A DNA stretch of 64,000 nt, taken from Hyalella azteca (Eukaryota > Arthropoda > Malacostraca > Amphipoda > Hyalellidae). Below are positions 11,758 to 24,300 of this stretch, in pieces. A model generated the notes under the pieces. It was not told the origin of the DNA. It did no database searches and was given only the letters and a program-made list of their open reading frames with translations. The DNA lies in NCBI RefSeq assembly GCF_000764305.2, contig NW_025945849.1:62001-126000 (forward strand), in the 5' to 3' direction. The stretch's first letter is position 1; every line of letters starts with the position of its first letter. Position numbers and translations under genes: made by a program.

Positions 11758-12917
11758 CTATACCCTGCCAACACCATATAACGTTCCAAGTATTGCGATC
11801 CTTCACACAATTATCAAGTTTAGAAATTCAGGGGGCAATGATACTTTAGTAGGTACTAGAGCGCACAGATGAAAAGTCATCGTACCTATTCTGCTCAAAA
11901 ATTCCTTTATGCGTTAAAATTTCAAATTAAGTTCTACTTCGGCGATTGCAAGGAAAAGTCGTTTAACTATAAACTTTTGCAAGTCATTCAACACCTGATT
12001 TTCCAAGATAGAAATCGTCGACACCATTCTTGAGTAAGCATAGACAACAGATAATCAGATGGTTTAAGAAATATTCTTTTTTATCAGTCACTGATGTCCA
12101 TTTTTTTTTTGCTACTTCGCATGCATGTGACAATATATCAAATTCAAGTTACGCAATAATTGCAGGAACTATTCAAGGATTTATATGATTTAAGTTTAAT
12201 GAACACGGGTGCCATCTCCCTGAGTTCGATTGTACGCTAATTTTGATACGATGTTCACTCTAATAAATATTATTTGCATTCTCATGCAATGATCTATATT
12301 CGTAAAAACCATCACATATCTTTACAGGCTCGTTTTAATCTGAGTAAAAATCGTTAGGTGCAAATATTTGGGCAGATGTCAGGTCTCATCAGAACACAGA
12401 TGTCAAATCCCATCAGCACTAGACTGAGCGCTCGACATCGGGTTTTTTCTCAGCGCAGTTGTACTTAATTTTTTTGATCTAAATTGAAAATTGCTATTAG
12501 CATCCATAATAGTGTGATGTTATCAATGTACTCCATTATACGTAAAGGTTCAGTCACGGCCCTAACGAGCGAGTATCGCGAGTTAGTTTAGGCGTCAAAC
12601 CAGCGGAAGTGGCTCGTGAATTGTAACGCCCTTCCCTAACTGCGCACTTACTATGAAAACAATGATTCCACTATAGCCACGTCATGCTGGTAGTCAACTT
12701 GATAGCCGAATTACACCATAAATTGCATGACTTTATATTTTATATAACAAATGATAGCTTTTTTTATAAGCACAAGTAGACATGAATGACAAAGCATAGT
12801 CTCAGGATACGAATGCACGTGTCTGAAGGTGCTTATGCACGGGGCTAGCGTTAGCTGCGAGTATTCGCTGCAAGTTTTCGCAATCCAAAAATTGTGATGA
12901 ATTATTCTTCAAATGCG

Positions 12918-15423
12918 AGTAGCTGATGCAATAGCGTCTGAAGCAGTTCATTTGCAAGTTTTTCTAATGTTATGAACTATGGCTTTTCCCAACAACGTTG
13001 GTTCTAATAACATCAAGTGGCGTTTAGATGATATTGAACTGCTCTTAAAGATATTCCAGAAGTACAATCTACTGTGGAATGTATGTCACGATGAATATTC
13101 CAACAAAAACTAATTGAGAAATTAATGTTTGGAAACTTAAACGAGACCTTATATTGGGTCTCTCACCCACACTCCACCCTGACCTACAAAGTTTTTCACC
13201 TCCTCAGCAGGAGAGGCAACTATGCCACCAACCGCTTCATCCAACTCGTCTTACCAATAATGTTCCAAATTCCATTATATACAGACCCCGCTCGACGGCT
13301 TCCAACAACGCACTAGCACTTGCGGATGCGAAAATACTGTTAAGAGGAGCGTCTAGGGTAAAATTTATCTCGGCTATTTACAGACGGATCACTCTGAAAC
13401 TTGGTACACATATGTAAAACAGAAATCTAAGACTTTTTTGATTATGTGAATTTTTCGAAAAAATGAAAAAAAACGTGAAAATTTTAGAAAACGGCCAAAA
13501 GAGGGGGTAGCGTAGAAATCTATCTCCTCCTAGGATTTTCAAGGTACAACATCAAGACACCTATCATTCGATGCGTAAAGATCATATCTATAAAACGCTG
13601 TACGCGTTTTTGAAAATTCTCATTTTTGGGGGGGGGGGGGCAATTTTTGGAAAATTTAAGGAAAATTTTCCAATTTAACCCCCACACCCCCCTTTTTGCG
13701 GAATAAAATCCAAACTATAACGAAACTAGAAAAACGCCTAAAGGTAATAGTAGATCTTTTTCTTGCGCATCGAATGGTATATGTCTCATTGTTGTAGCTT
13801 AAAAACTCTAGGAGGAGATAGGTTTGCCGCGAGAGAGGTTTTCATGTTTTCAAACTTTTCATTAGAGGCGAAAAACCGCGGCGCACTATGTAAAGGCATG
13901 TAACGTAGCTTAGATACCGGAAGTAAGCGTTATCTCACTTCAAAGTCAGTCAACGGTGCATAGGACGACTACATCAACACCTTTCCGCATGATGGCTGAG
14001 TGATAACTGAGCTGCAGGTCCAGTGACAGTAATTTTATATGGCTCGGCAGTAATTATCCCCATAGACTTTTGTGAAGGGACCCCACCACCCACCACCCTC
14101 CCCCCTTTCGGGATCTGTCCTGAACGCATAAATCAACGTACAGAGATGGTTCTAGTACCGTTCGATGCGAAGTAGCTGATGCAATAGCGTCTGAAGCAGT
14201 TCAGTTGCAAGTTTTTCTAATGTTATGAACTATGGCTTTTCCCAACAACGTTGGTTCTAATAACGTCAAGTGGCGTTTAGATGATATTGAACTGCTCTTA
14301 AAGATATTCCAGAAGTACAATCTACTGTGGAATGTATGTCACGATGAATATTCCAACAAAAACTAATTGAGAAATTAATGTTTGGAAACTTAAACGAGAC
14401 CTTATATTGGGTCTCTCACCCACACTCCACCCTGACCTACAAAGTTTTTCACCTCCTCAGCAGGAGAGGCAACTATGCCACCAACCGCTTCATCCAACTC
14501 GTCTTACCAATAATGTTCCAAATTCCATTATATACAGACCCCGCTCGACGGCTTCCAACAACGCACTAGCACTTGCGGATGCGAAAATACTGTTAAGAGG
14601 AGCGTCTAGGGTAAAATTTATCTCGGCTATTTACAGACGGATCACTCTGAAACTTGGTACACATATGTAAAACAGAAATCTAAGACTTTTTTGATTATGT
14701 GAATTTTTCGAAAAAAATGAAAGAAAACGTGAAAATTTTAGAAAACGGCCAAAAGAGGGGGTAGCGTAGAAATCTATCTCCTCCTAGGATTTTCAAGGTA
14801 CAACATCAAGACACCTATCATTCGATGCGTAAAGATCATATCTATAAAACGCTGTACGCGTTTTTGAAAATTCTCATTTTTGTGGGTGTGGGGGCATTTT
14901 TTGTAAATTTTATGGAAATTTTTCGATTTTACCCCCCACACCCCCCTTTTTGCGGAATAAAATCCAAACTATAACGAAACTAGAAAAACGCCTAAAGTTA
15001 ATAGTAGATCTTTTTCTTGCGCATCGAATGGTATATGTCTCATTGTTGTAGCTTAAAAACTCTAGGAGGAGATAGGTTTGCCGCGAGAGAGGTTTTCATG
15101 TTTTCAAACTTTTCATTAGAGGTGAAAAACCGCGGCGCGCTATGTAAAGGCATGTAACGTAGCTTAGATACCGGAAGTAAGCGTTATCTCACTTCAAAGT
15201 CAGTCAACGGTGCATAGGACGACTACATCAACACCTTTCCGCATGATGGCTGAGTGATAACTGAGCTGCAGGTCCAGTGACAGTAATTTTATATGGCTCG
15301 GCAGTAATTATCCCCATAGACTTTTGTGAAGGGACCCCACCACCCACCACCCTCCCCCCTTTCGGGATCTGTCCTGAACGCATAAATCAACGTACAGAGA
15401 TGGTTCTAGTACCGTTCGATGCG
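12918..15423. repeat. 1253-bp direct tandem duplication (two near-identical copies)
   Basis: Copy 1 is about 12918-14170 and copy 2 about 14171-15423. Coordinates correspond with a constant offset of 1253, for example the two identical reading frames starting at 13125 and 14378. The main differences lie in a poly-G tract near 13630/14880. The junction falls at short microhomology, ATGCG. The identical small ORFs inside are not genes. Confidence 0.93.
13344..14170. mobile_element. Same TTAA MITE, copy truncated by the tandem duplication
   Basis: Identical left terminus preceded by TTAA at 13340-13343. It lacks the right terminus because the duplication breakpoint lies inside the element. Confidence 0.7.
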
Positions 15424-15498
15424 GCAGAAAGTAAGCTTTAAGATGAGCTTAAAAACCGGAATAGCCGAGAATTTAGATTTTTAGGGTAGACGCTCCCC
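14597..15498. mobile_element. TTAA-flanked palindromic MITE, intact copy (902 bp)
   Basis: Flanked by TTAA at 14593-14596 and 15499-15502. The left end, GAGGAGCGTCTAGGG, and the right end, TAGACGCTCCCC, are inverted repeats that extend through ATCTCGGCTATT / AATAGCCGAGA. Much of the inside is also self-complementary (ATCTCCTCCTAG with CTAGGAGGAGAT), so the strand could fold end to end. TTAA target duplication points to the piggyBac or Kolobok groups. No coding capacity. A truncated copy starts at 13344. Confidence 0.75.
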
Positions 15499-15792
15499 TT
15501 AACAAACTACTTTCCTTGTGTATATTAGCTTTATAGCAGCTGGCAAAACTTGGAGTGTAAAAACCTGCAGCGCATACTCGCAGCTAATTAATACTAGCTC
15601 CGTGTATAAGCGCCTTAACCTACATAAGTTTCGTCAAAACACATTCAGGATGACGTACATACAATGAAAATGTATAAGTAAGTTAGAGAAACTCAAAGCA
15701 GATAGATAATCAAAGAAAATACGCTTTTTATTCCTAGGCTTAAGTTTTGCCTGCTAAAAACTCAAATTAATTAATTATGGCGTAATAAACTA

Positions 15793-16374
15793 CAGGATGA
15801 TTCACGGAAGCATCCTGATTTGTAAGCTCAATTAAAAAACTAGTAAAGATATCATTACTACATAAAATTTATTGAAAACGACATTAACTGAATTTTTGTA
15901 TCACTTAGTTTAAAGATGACTTTGGACAAATGACGGCTCCAATTGTCAATGCGTTCAGTTAGTCGATTTTTGAAGTTCCGTTCAACCGATGGCTTGGCGT
16001 ATCTTGTTCTTCAAATGAGGTAGGGTTCTTGGACAGTCATTGTAAACAATTGATTTAAGGTAACCCCATAAAAAAATCACACGGAGCCAAATCGGGGACC
16101 GGCCTGGCCAAAGAAGGTCACCTTTCACGGAGATGAAACGCTCTGCCAAACGTTGTAAGAGATGGAGACTACTCGGCAAAACGGCCATTGATATAGGTAC
16201 GCCTCGACAACAAACGCACGTTGCTCACTTGTCCAATGCAAAGTGGCAACAGACTAGGCGGGACACAAAATTTCATGACCTTGCCTTTCATACTAAATAC
16301 TCCCTACTCTCTTCCTACAATATCATGGCTGCCTGGCACGAAATACAAAACAGGATTTTCCGTAAATCACCCTG
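15793..16374 (-). mobile_element. Internally deleted mariner-superfamily element with transposase remnant
   Basis: The inverted ends CAGGATGATTCACGGAAGC (15793) and, on the other strand at 16374, CAGGGTGATTTACGGAAA are flanked by TA on both sides (15791-15792, 16375-16376). The minus strand keeps the end of the transposase: AERFISVKGDLLWPGRSP, then, across two frame slips, DLAPCDFF-LWGYLKSIVYND and PRTLPHLKNKIRQAIG. This matches the last catalytic Asp region of transposases that carry a DUF4817-type N-terminus. The rest of the frame is deleted. Confidence 0.75.
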
Positions 16375-16399
16375 TATTATAATACCTTCAGAGATCTAC

Positions 16400-18300
16400 C
16401 AAATTAGGGTAAACTAAGTCATGTACCGTCGAACTAGTTCGTGAGATCTATATCGAGATAGTCAGGTGTACCTATCTCTGGGCAATGGCGAGACACATGG
16501 CGCTGAAAACACGCAGCTGTCGCAACACCGTGCAATCTATATTATTACTCACTGTCTGCACCTAACAATAGGATTTTCTAAAGATATATCGTTTGTTGAA
16601 GCATGAATTTATTTCAAAATTGTAAGGCATTCTGGTCGTAATTGCTGCATTTAATTATGAATGTTAGATTGAATAACCCCTAGTTAGACTTCAATCAGAA
16701 ATCAGACTTGATACTTATAAATAATAACCACAACAACTGTGGACGTCATAATGTTAGCTACTGTCAATGCCGATAACGTCGCTACATAACATACGTCGCC
16801 GGCCTTCAATAAAACAATTTATTTTATAAACAAGGCTAAACCACAACATCGTAGCGCGATCAGAACGTGAGGTTATAGAGCCCTACAAATCGAAGTTCTG
16901 ATTATTAGTATTACCGTATACAGTTTTTATTGACGAGCGGCGAGGTAAGTGCAGAATCTGATGAGTGCCGACGATGTCATTAACGGTTGTGAGAGGAAGG
17001 GTATCAACAAGTTATAAAGTGTCTGCCTTGTCAATATAAAGTTTTTCGTACAAATTTACAATGAAAAAACATAATCACAATCACCTGGTTTGCTAGGTTT
17101 ATGCTCTCCAAGTAATACAAGACATTGACGCTAGATTTTTTACAATGAAAAAATATAAATTTTCTTTTGTACGAACTGCGGCTTTATTCGTTTTTTTAAA
17201 TAAAGTACATATTTCTGTTAATGTAAAGTATTTATTTTAACTGCTATGGTAAAAAAAAAACTTACGGCGATGATAACAAAAAGAAAAAAGTTTGTTAATT
17301 TTTTTATAAATTTTAGACTCCAAATATCCTCAACTCACCAGTGAAAACCAGTCCCACAAGGCAGGTACAACATCTCCATTACCTTTTGTAAAAAAAACTA
17401 ACCCTAACATTTTAAAGACGCAAGCTGAACGAGTCACGATACATTGATACATCGAGAAGCTGTTCGGGAGATAATAAGTATAGGTATCATGGATACGCCA
17501 GCAGACTTGGTTAACCAACAGAATAAAGGCAACCCAAAGCACATTGAAATACTAGCTAAGTAAATTATAATATCACAACCTTGAAACATGGAGAAAATCT
17601 TTGAGATTATTTTTGTTATTTAAACCGTAGTTTGTTCTCTATTCGTAGTCAAATTTAGATTGTTATTTTTAAGCTTACTTCAATTCTGGTCAACACACGC
17701 TGATTATTCACACCGGTGAGTGACATAATCATGTATAACATCTAGATTAAAATATCATCATATCTTAATCTGTAGTTCATTTCACTGTTTGCACGTGTCA
17801 AGTGGGAGAAAATTCCGTGAAAAATTTTCTTGCACATTAAAAATTCAATTTGATTTCCTAAATTTAACTTTCTTAATTTAGATTTATTAAATGTCAAACA
17901 ATGATGATAAATAAAGTGAGCGACCGAGATATTACTACGTGTAAGCTGCCAACATTGTTATTATTCAGCTTGATTCCAATGATTGTTCTCAACATTAGAG
18001 ATTACAAGTTGCAACTTTTCTGTTGGACTCGTTACGTAACAACTTCTGAGTCGCACAATATTTACACTAAAAGCAATCATACTTTACATCTAAAAATTTT
18101 CAGGCGAGACTACACAATTTGTTACAAGATATTTCTGCTAAAACTACAGTAAAATTGGCCTTGCAAGTTTATGCCTTTGTTTAAAAAAAATTAAGCTCGA
18201 GGAACCTGGCCCTATTTCATTCTGAATTTTACCTGGGTTATATATATATGAATATTTTTGGTCGTCATGACACTAGAATGGCCTTGAGATTTCAGGATAC
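16400..18300. other. Intergenic, no recognised feature
   Basis: AT-rich sequence between the mariner relic and the GPx promoter. Only short ORFs without family resemblance. Confidence 0.6.
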
Positions 18301-18315
18301 CAGCAGAGCAGCGCT

Positions 18316-18346
18316 TATAAGGCAGAGCTCAGGTATCACTGCGACA
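18316..18346 (+). promoter_or_regulatory. TATA box and initiator candidate of the GPx gene
   Basis: TATAA at 18316-18320 lies about 30 nt upstream of an initiator-like ACAGTG (A at 18346), itself 29 nt before the GPx ATG at 18375. Spacing and order fit a TATA-dependent promoter; the exact start site is inferred. Confidence 0.5.
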
Positions 18347-18374
18347 GTGCTTGTCTGGCCACCGTGTAGACAAG

Positions 18375-21300
18375 ATGCTGCCACTCCTGCTGCTGGCAGG
18401 TACCCTCCTGGGGCCTGCCACGGGAGAGATCTTCTCAAGAGTTCCATGTGATCCAACAACAGAAAATATTTATGGCTTCAATGCCACGGTTTTGTACGGC
18501 AACGAAACCGTAGATTTCTCCGAGTTCGCCGGCAAGGTGAGACGTAATCATTTAACCGTGGTGAGGCGAATTCTGGCGATTCCACCCCATCCTAATTCAA
18601 CTATTGAGAAAAAATTTTGTCATGGATAGGATAGCCCGATAGGGCATTTGCAGACCCTGGGATGTGGATTGTGGAAGGAGTCTCGGAAAATTTTTCTTCG
18701 TTACACGGACGTTGAAAGCTTGAAACGCACCACACCATATTTATGAACTTTATTGTGCTCTCTCCGGCCTCCGCTCCGTGCCAATTGCCATTCCTTTCAT
18801 TTAATGGTGCATTGGTGTCCAATGTCCATATACGTATCACGTATGGATGTGGTACCTATGTAGAGCTCCTTCCGTTTAATCAGAATTTAGATGAATTGTG
18901 TATTCATGATAGTTATTGATATAGATATTTTGTTTCGAAAGTATCTGTAAGCTTCTAGGTACCAAATTACAAAAATATTTGAGAATTCTATGACGTTTGT
19001 ATCAAGCATATGAACTTAACAAGAACTCGCACTACTCAGCACTAGCTGAGCTGACTAGGTAGGCGACGGATGGATCCAATATCATGAATACGAATTTGTT
19101 TGCTGATGTGACATTAATTTTTGAATAGTTTTCATATTATGCGATCAATAAGCTTGCTCACTGTTGTACATCTTTCTACATCATAAACCGGTCATGCGAA
19201 AAACTTCGAAGAAATTGTTGGTGAAAGTAGCTTACTCACCTCTAGCCTGCAGTGAATGTATCAATATGAAAACCTTGTCCAGCCTGCTTGCCGACTCGAC
19301 AAGTGTCGGTTATCAAATCCAGAAACTTCTACAAGTAGCGAAGATAATTGCGTCTCTTAACAGCATTCCAGTGAAAAATATATTTCAACTAGTTTTACAT
19401 CGTCAGTCGATTTCAGTTTTCATTATGATACTGGATTATGAAAAAAACATTCGGTTTGGAAGATGAAACCTTAGTAAGCTGGTAAAGCACATAAGAGGGT
19501 TTAGCCAGACTGTAACTATTACTCACTTTAGAATAAAATAATGATCCGAAAAACTATTGAACTGAAATAGCCTTTATTAAGTCCTCATTCTGATCAACAT
19601 TTAACTTCATTCAAAGTTCTGCTAAACTTTAATCACCACTCTGATTAACTTCAATCACCATTCTAATTAAACTCCATTCTGCTTTATTTCTGTCACCATT
19701 CATCTTAACTTGATGTACCATCTGCTTCGACGTACACTGCCAATGTAATCTGGACCCATCACGGCACAGGTCCCACTCCTCTTGATCGTTGGACCTTCTA
19801 AACATTTTCCTATCATTGTGCTAACAAAGTTTCAGTGATAATCTTATTTAGATTTGCTGTAAACGGATGTTTACAGGGACGAAACCGAATGATTGGTTCT
19901 TCATTATGCAACCAGGAGAAAGGAAGAACTTAGGTTAATTATATTTGTTTTGTTTACCGCATGTTTCTTGCTAACACTGAGCTACGCATTGGTTCGTTCA
20001 CTAGATTACCTCAATAGGAGCTTTGATTCCTTCTTAATTTATGATCAGTTGTCTGAAATTAGATCTCTTTATAAAGAGATGCCTGACATTGGTCACTTGC
20101 TGCACACTTCTGGGCATGTCTGTGTGGTGGCACCCAGCCATGCGGGGCACCCAACCATGCGGGGCATGTCTGTGTGGTGGCACCCAACCTTGCGGGGCAT
20201 GTCTGTGTGGTTGCACCCAACCGTGCGGGGCACCCAACCATGCGGGGCATGTCTGTGTGGTTGCACCCAACCATGCGGGGCATGTCTGTGTGGTTGCACC
20301 CAACCATGCGGGGCACGTCTGTGTGGTTGCACCCAACCATGCGGGGCATGTCTGTGTGGTTGCACCTAATCAAGCTCCGCTCTTAGTCTTTAGTATCACA
20401 TTGGAGAAAAACTAACCTATAACTACTATACTTATCTCATTGTGATACTTAATTCGCATGATTTTATCATGAACGACACTTCTGATAACATGACCTGTGA
20501 TCAACAACCATGATAAAATTGCTCTTCATTGCTGATGTAATATTGTGCACCCAAGGAGCAGCTGTGACCTCTGTGCCCTCGACTCATTATGTGATAATAA
20601 TTACATCCTTGATAAAATACTTTCGAGGACCCCTTTGATTGTTCGTTGACCACTGGTCGAGATTTCTTAGTTAACTTACATTGCGCCGATCCCCAAAGCC
20701 GCTAAATAAAAAAGATAATAATTGTTTATGCCTACTGACTTTTGTAATAACCTATCCACACGAACTAGTGTTTTTTTCACCAATTGGTGAAACTTCGCGA
20801 CCTTTGATCGGTTTGCAAAAATTAACTCAAAGTGGCTATCCATTGCGCTTATTTTATGTGGCTGATTACATGATAGAATTTCTGGAAAAGCGGTCAACAG
20901 GATAAGCTGGAGCCAGTTAAGTACAAAAGGACGCAATGCCACATGCAATTTTCGACTTATCAAGAATCTTACTCTGGCATGTTATAATTGTTATAGCTCG
21001 ATTAATGCAGGCATGTTCTATCGGGTCTTGCAGTGAAATTCGTGAGAATTTACATGCCCGTCTCTTGCCCCCTAAAACTTTTTTTTGGTATGCAAGGTTA
21101 AACATTGCACGACAAGAAGTTTCGTTTCATACGATATCGGACTCGGTGACATGCTAATATTCAGCCCGCCGCAATCGTTAAATTTATTGTCAAATAACCA
21201 TCTATGGTAAAATAAAGATGAAATTTACCTGCTACAAGTAAATAAACAATTAAGCTCTGAAATGTTGATGTAAGAATGTGACGAGTATATGCAGTCATCT

Positions 21301-24300
21301 TAAGAGGCTAGTATAAGGATGCTCGTAACCAAACTAATAGCGCGACCGATAGTCGCTATTCGATCTCTATACATGCGCGTTGAAAGAATGAACCTTCAAG
21401 GTGCAACAATAGCATTGGAGAAGGACGGTAAGCTGCGGGAAAGTGAAAGGGTGTGTTGTGAGGCCAAACTTTCGACGCCAACAAATTTCGAACGTGTCCT
21501 CCAGCCGCCTCAAATGCAGTTGCCGACTACCTAGAGTCGTAGTTAACGTTTGCAATGAATTGCCTCCTTTTCATTGACAATTTTTTAACTTTTATACATC
21601 AATTCCGACTTAAGTGAGTGAATCTTCATCTAGCGTGCTATACTAATGCGTGCGCAGCCTGCCGAACATAGTTAGTGATCGATAATGAACATTTATTAAA
21701 GTTTGTATTGCTTCCGGAATTAACCTGGTAGTGAATTAAAAATGATCTCGTCAATAATTTCACTTTATGTGAATTAGTGTATTTACACATCGAAAAAGAT
21801 GCTCTTCCATAGGTAACATGAGAACAAATAGAATAATCACATTATTTTTGGCATGAACTGCAAGCGTTCGTGGAAAGACGTAACCTCGACGTTTTTAAAT
21901 GTTCACCACAACAATTTAGTAGAGGCGTCTTAAAACATTTACAAAGTTTGAACCCCTGTTAACTCTCGGACAATCTTGGCTTCCATAGTCCTAACCATTT
22001 TAGTGGTGGTCTATGCTTCGTTCTACAATCGCAGCTTGCATTATCGTGAAAATTTTAGTGCCCATCTTTTTCTCATTCTTCTCTCTTAGCTTCTACTATC
22101 GGGAACATTTCAGTGGTTGTCTATACATAGTTATTCAATCGTAGCTTTCATTAACATGAAAATTCTAGATGCAATCTTTTCCTCGCTCTGCAATCTTAGC
22201 TTCCATTTTGCTAGCTGTTGAGTCGAAGACTAGAACGTTATCGGCACTTGCCGTTCTGTTTATCGCAGGTGTCCTCACCTTACTGTCCTGTATAGTGTTA
22301 TGGTCGAGGCGCATCCTTATTAGATTGTTTCTTCAACGTCAGGTGCTATTCTGAACTAGGATGAAAGTTTAGAAGTTGAAAGAACTTTTTCACCGTGTTA
22401 GTGTAAAAAAACACCAGCCATTTCAACTTGAATGACTAAGTCCCATGAAATGGTAACGAGAAAATTTCAAATCACCGTCGATAAACAATCTTTTTAAACA
22501 CGTGCAGGTATGAAATTACTTTATTATAGCCTTTACCGCAAGTATAGAGACCCTATTTACCTGCGCACATCCATGAAGTTATGTATTTACGAGTATGTGT
22601 GGTGTGACGCAATCCACATGGATGATGGTATGATGGAACCCCTTATTTGGGTTTGCTTGTTGACATCCGTAACCTTTGTCTATACTGTTCTCTGAAGTCT
22701 GACGTTTTAAGTGCAGCCCCGTTATATCAAGGCTGTTGGAAGAAGGTAACTTTATTTCTGCTATTAATAATCACGCTCTGGATGTCTTACGCCATGAGCT
22801 CATAATTATTAATTCTGCTGTAACGATGCATTTTATGAATATAAGAGTCATTTCGATCATAATATCTAACTTTTGACTCTTTCGATCATACATATTTTAA
22901 GATCAGATTTATGCAAATTTTCGTGCATTCTTTCAAGATCCCTAATAAAGATTATTCAGTGAATAAAACGAAAATTCCGACCTACGTAGATGGTGTTTGA
23001 ACATCGTAATTTATTTCCTATTCAATCTCTCACGACGTTTTGTTCTCACATCCCCAATAAAAGAGACTTTTATATTATATATATCTCTGCTCTAATCGTC
23101 TAATTATTCATGATTTGTCTGCAGTACTATACTAGAGCTGTGCCTTCAGAGCGCTTAACAGGTTTTACAATCCCTAAAGCAATGATGCTTCTTATAAATT
23201 TTTATTCGAAATTAATGGTTCCACGTACTTCCATGAGACTCTGCTGAATTTTTTGCTCCCTCCTGCGTGTTCCAGATATGGTGGTACCGGTAACTCAAGA
23301 GAATGCCGGAAAATGTAAGAGTTAAGCTTAGGCACTTGTATATATACAGACAGGCACTTGCCTCGAATACCAAACAAAGACAGCGAGGTTGCCTGCGTCG
23401 GAACTAAACGTGTAAAAGCTATGGAGTGTGTGTGTTGTGACTTGTGAGGATTGGATGTGGTCGGGTTCGGTACGCCCGGTTGGGCTTAGTCACTGCGTGG
23501 TTTAGTGCCAAGTCCACTGCGTAGCCCACGTAGCTCACTAAGTCCACGTACGTGTAGGCAGTGCGTTTTGTGAACATTGATGCGTAGGCAGTGCGTGGTC
23601 TAAAGATGGGATCTGGTGGTGCTTGGTCAGGTCTGAGGTTTGGACCGTGGTCGGGTGCGTGGTCAGCCTATTGGGATTGCCAAGTCTTTTTGTGAGTTCT
23701 CGACTCGCTCCTGGAAGTCTTGGCCCTGCGATGATTTCAAGGCCAAGTTGGTCGCTCTATCCTACTCGATAGATCATGGGATGCATTTTGTCTGTTCTCG
23801 AGTAAACCTAGACTGGCAATTCAGATATCCATATTTCATCATCCATAGAATTCACTTTACAAATCAAAAAATTTTATTTACAATTCGTTCAAAGTTTATT
23901 TCCATATTTTGGAGGCAAAATGTTTCCCTTTTATTCCGGCATTAATGTGTGCTATGAATATTCAAACACTGCAGGTTACTGGCAAGCTGAGCCACTTAGT
24001 AGGTAATAATTAACTTGAAGATCTTTGCGAATCGCGGTATATTCAGTTCTTGGCAATGTTGACGCCTGCATTTAGCCTTAGACGATATTTTAATATTATA
24101 TAATATAGCGGTTTCAGCGTTTATTAGGCCGTAGGCCTGTCGCCGAATCTTAACATTGCAGAACATCCACAGCTTGTTGCGGGCTTGAACTCGTTACTAA
24201 CTGCTTCAATTTTGCTTTGCTTTTAACCGCCCGGCCTCCTCGCCGATTCTGACCAGAAACTGGCGCACAGAGCGATCGAACCCGCACCTCTCTGCTCCAA

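Larger units (their letters stand above)
12828..15614. mobile_element. Outer inverted-repeat DNA transposon, interrupted by a second element
   Basis: The left end (12828, GGTGCTTATGCACGGGGCTA, then TAGCTGCGAGTATTCGCTGC) is matched in inverse orientation by the right end (about 15551-15614, GCAGCGCATACTCGCAGCTA, then CTCCGTGTATAAGCGCC). The TIRs are about 60 bp. Removing the nested element and the 1.25-kb duplication leaves about 0.6 kb, the size of a non-autonomous element. No transposase frame is seen and the superfamily is not assigned. Confidence 0.6.

Noticed and set aside
13125..14670. Two identical 87-codon ORFs as a duplicated gene
   Set aside because: They lie inside transposon sequence within the tandem duplication and show no family resemblance.
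19893..20415. Cys/His-rich ORFs on both strands
   Set aside because: The 33-bp repeat period keeps all frames open.
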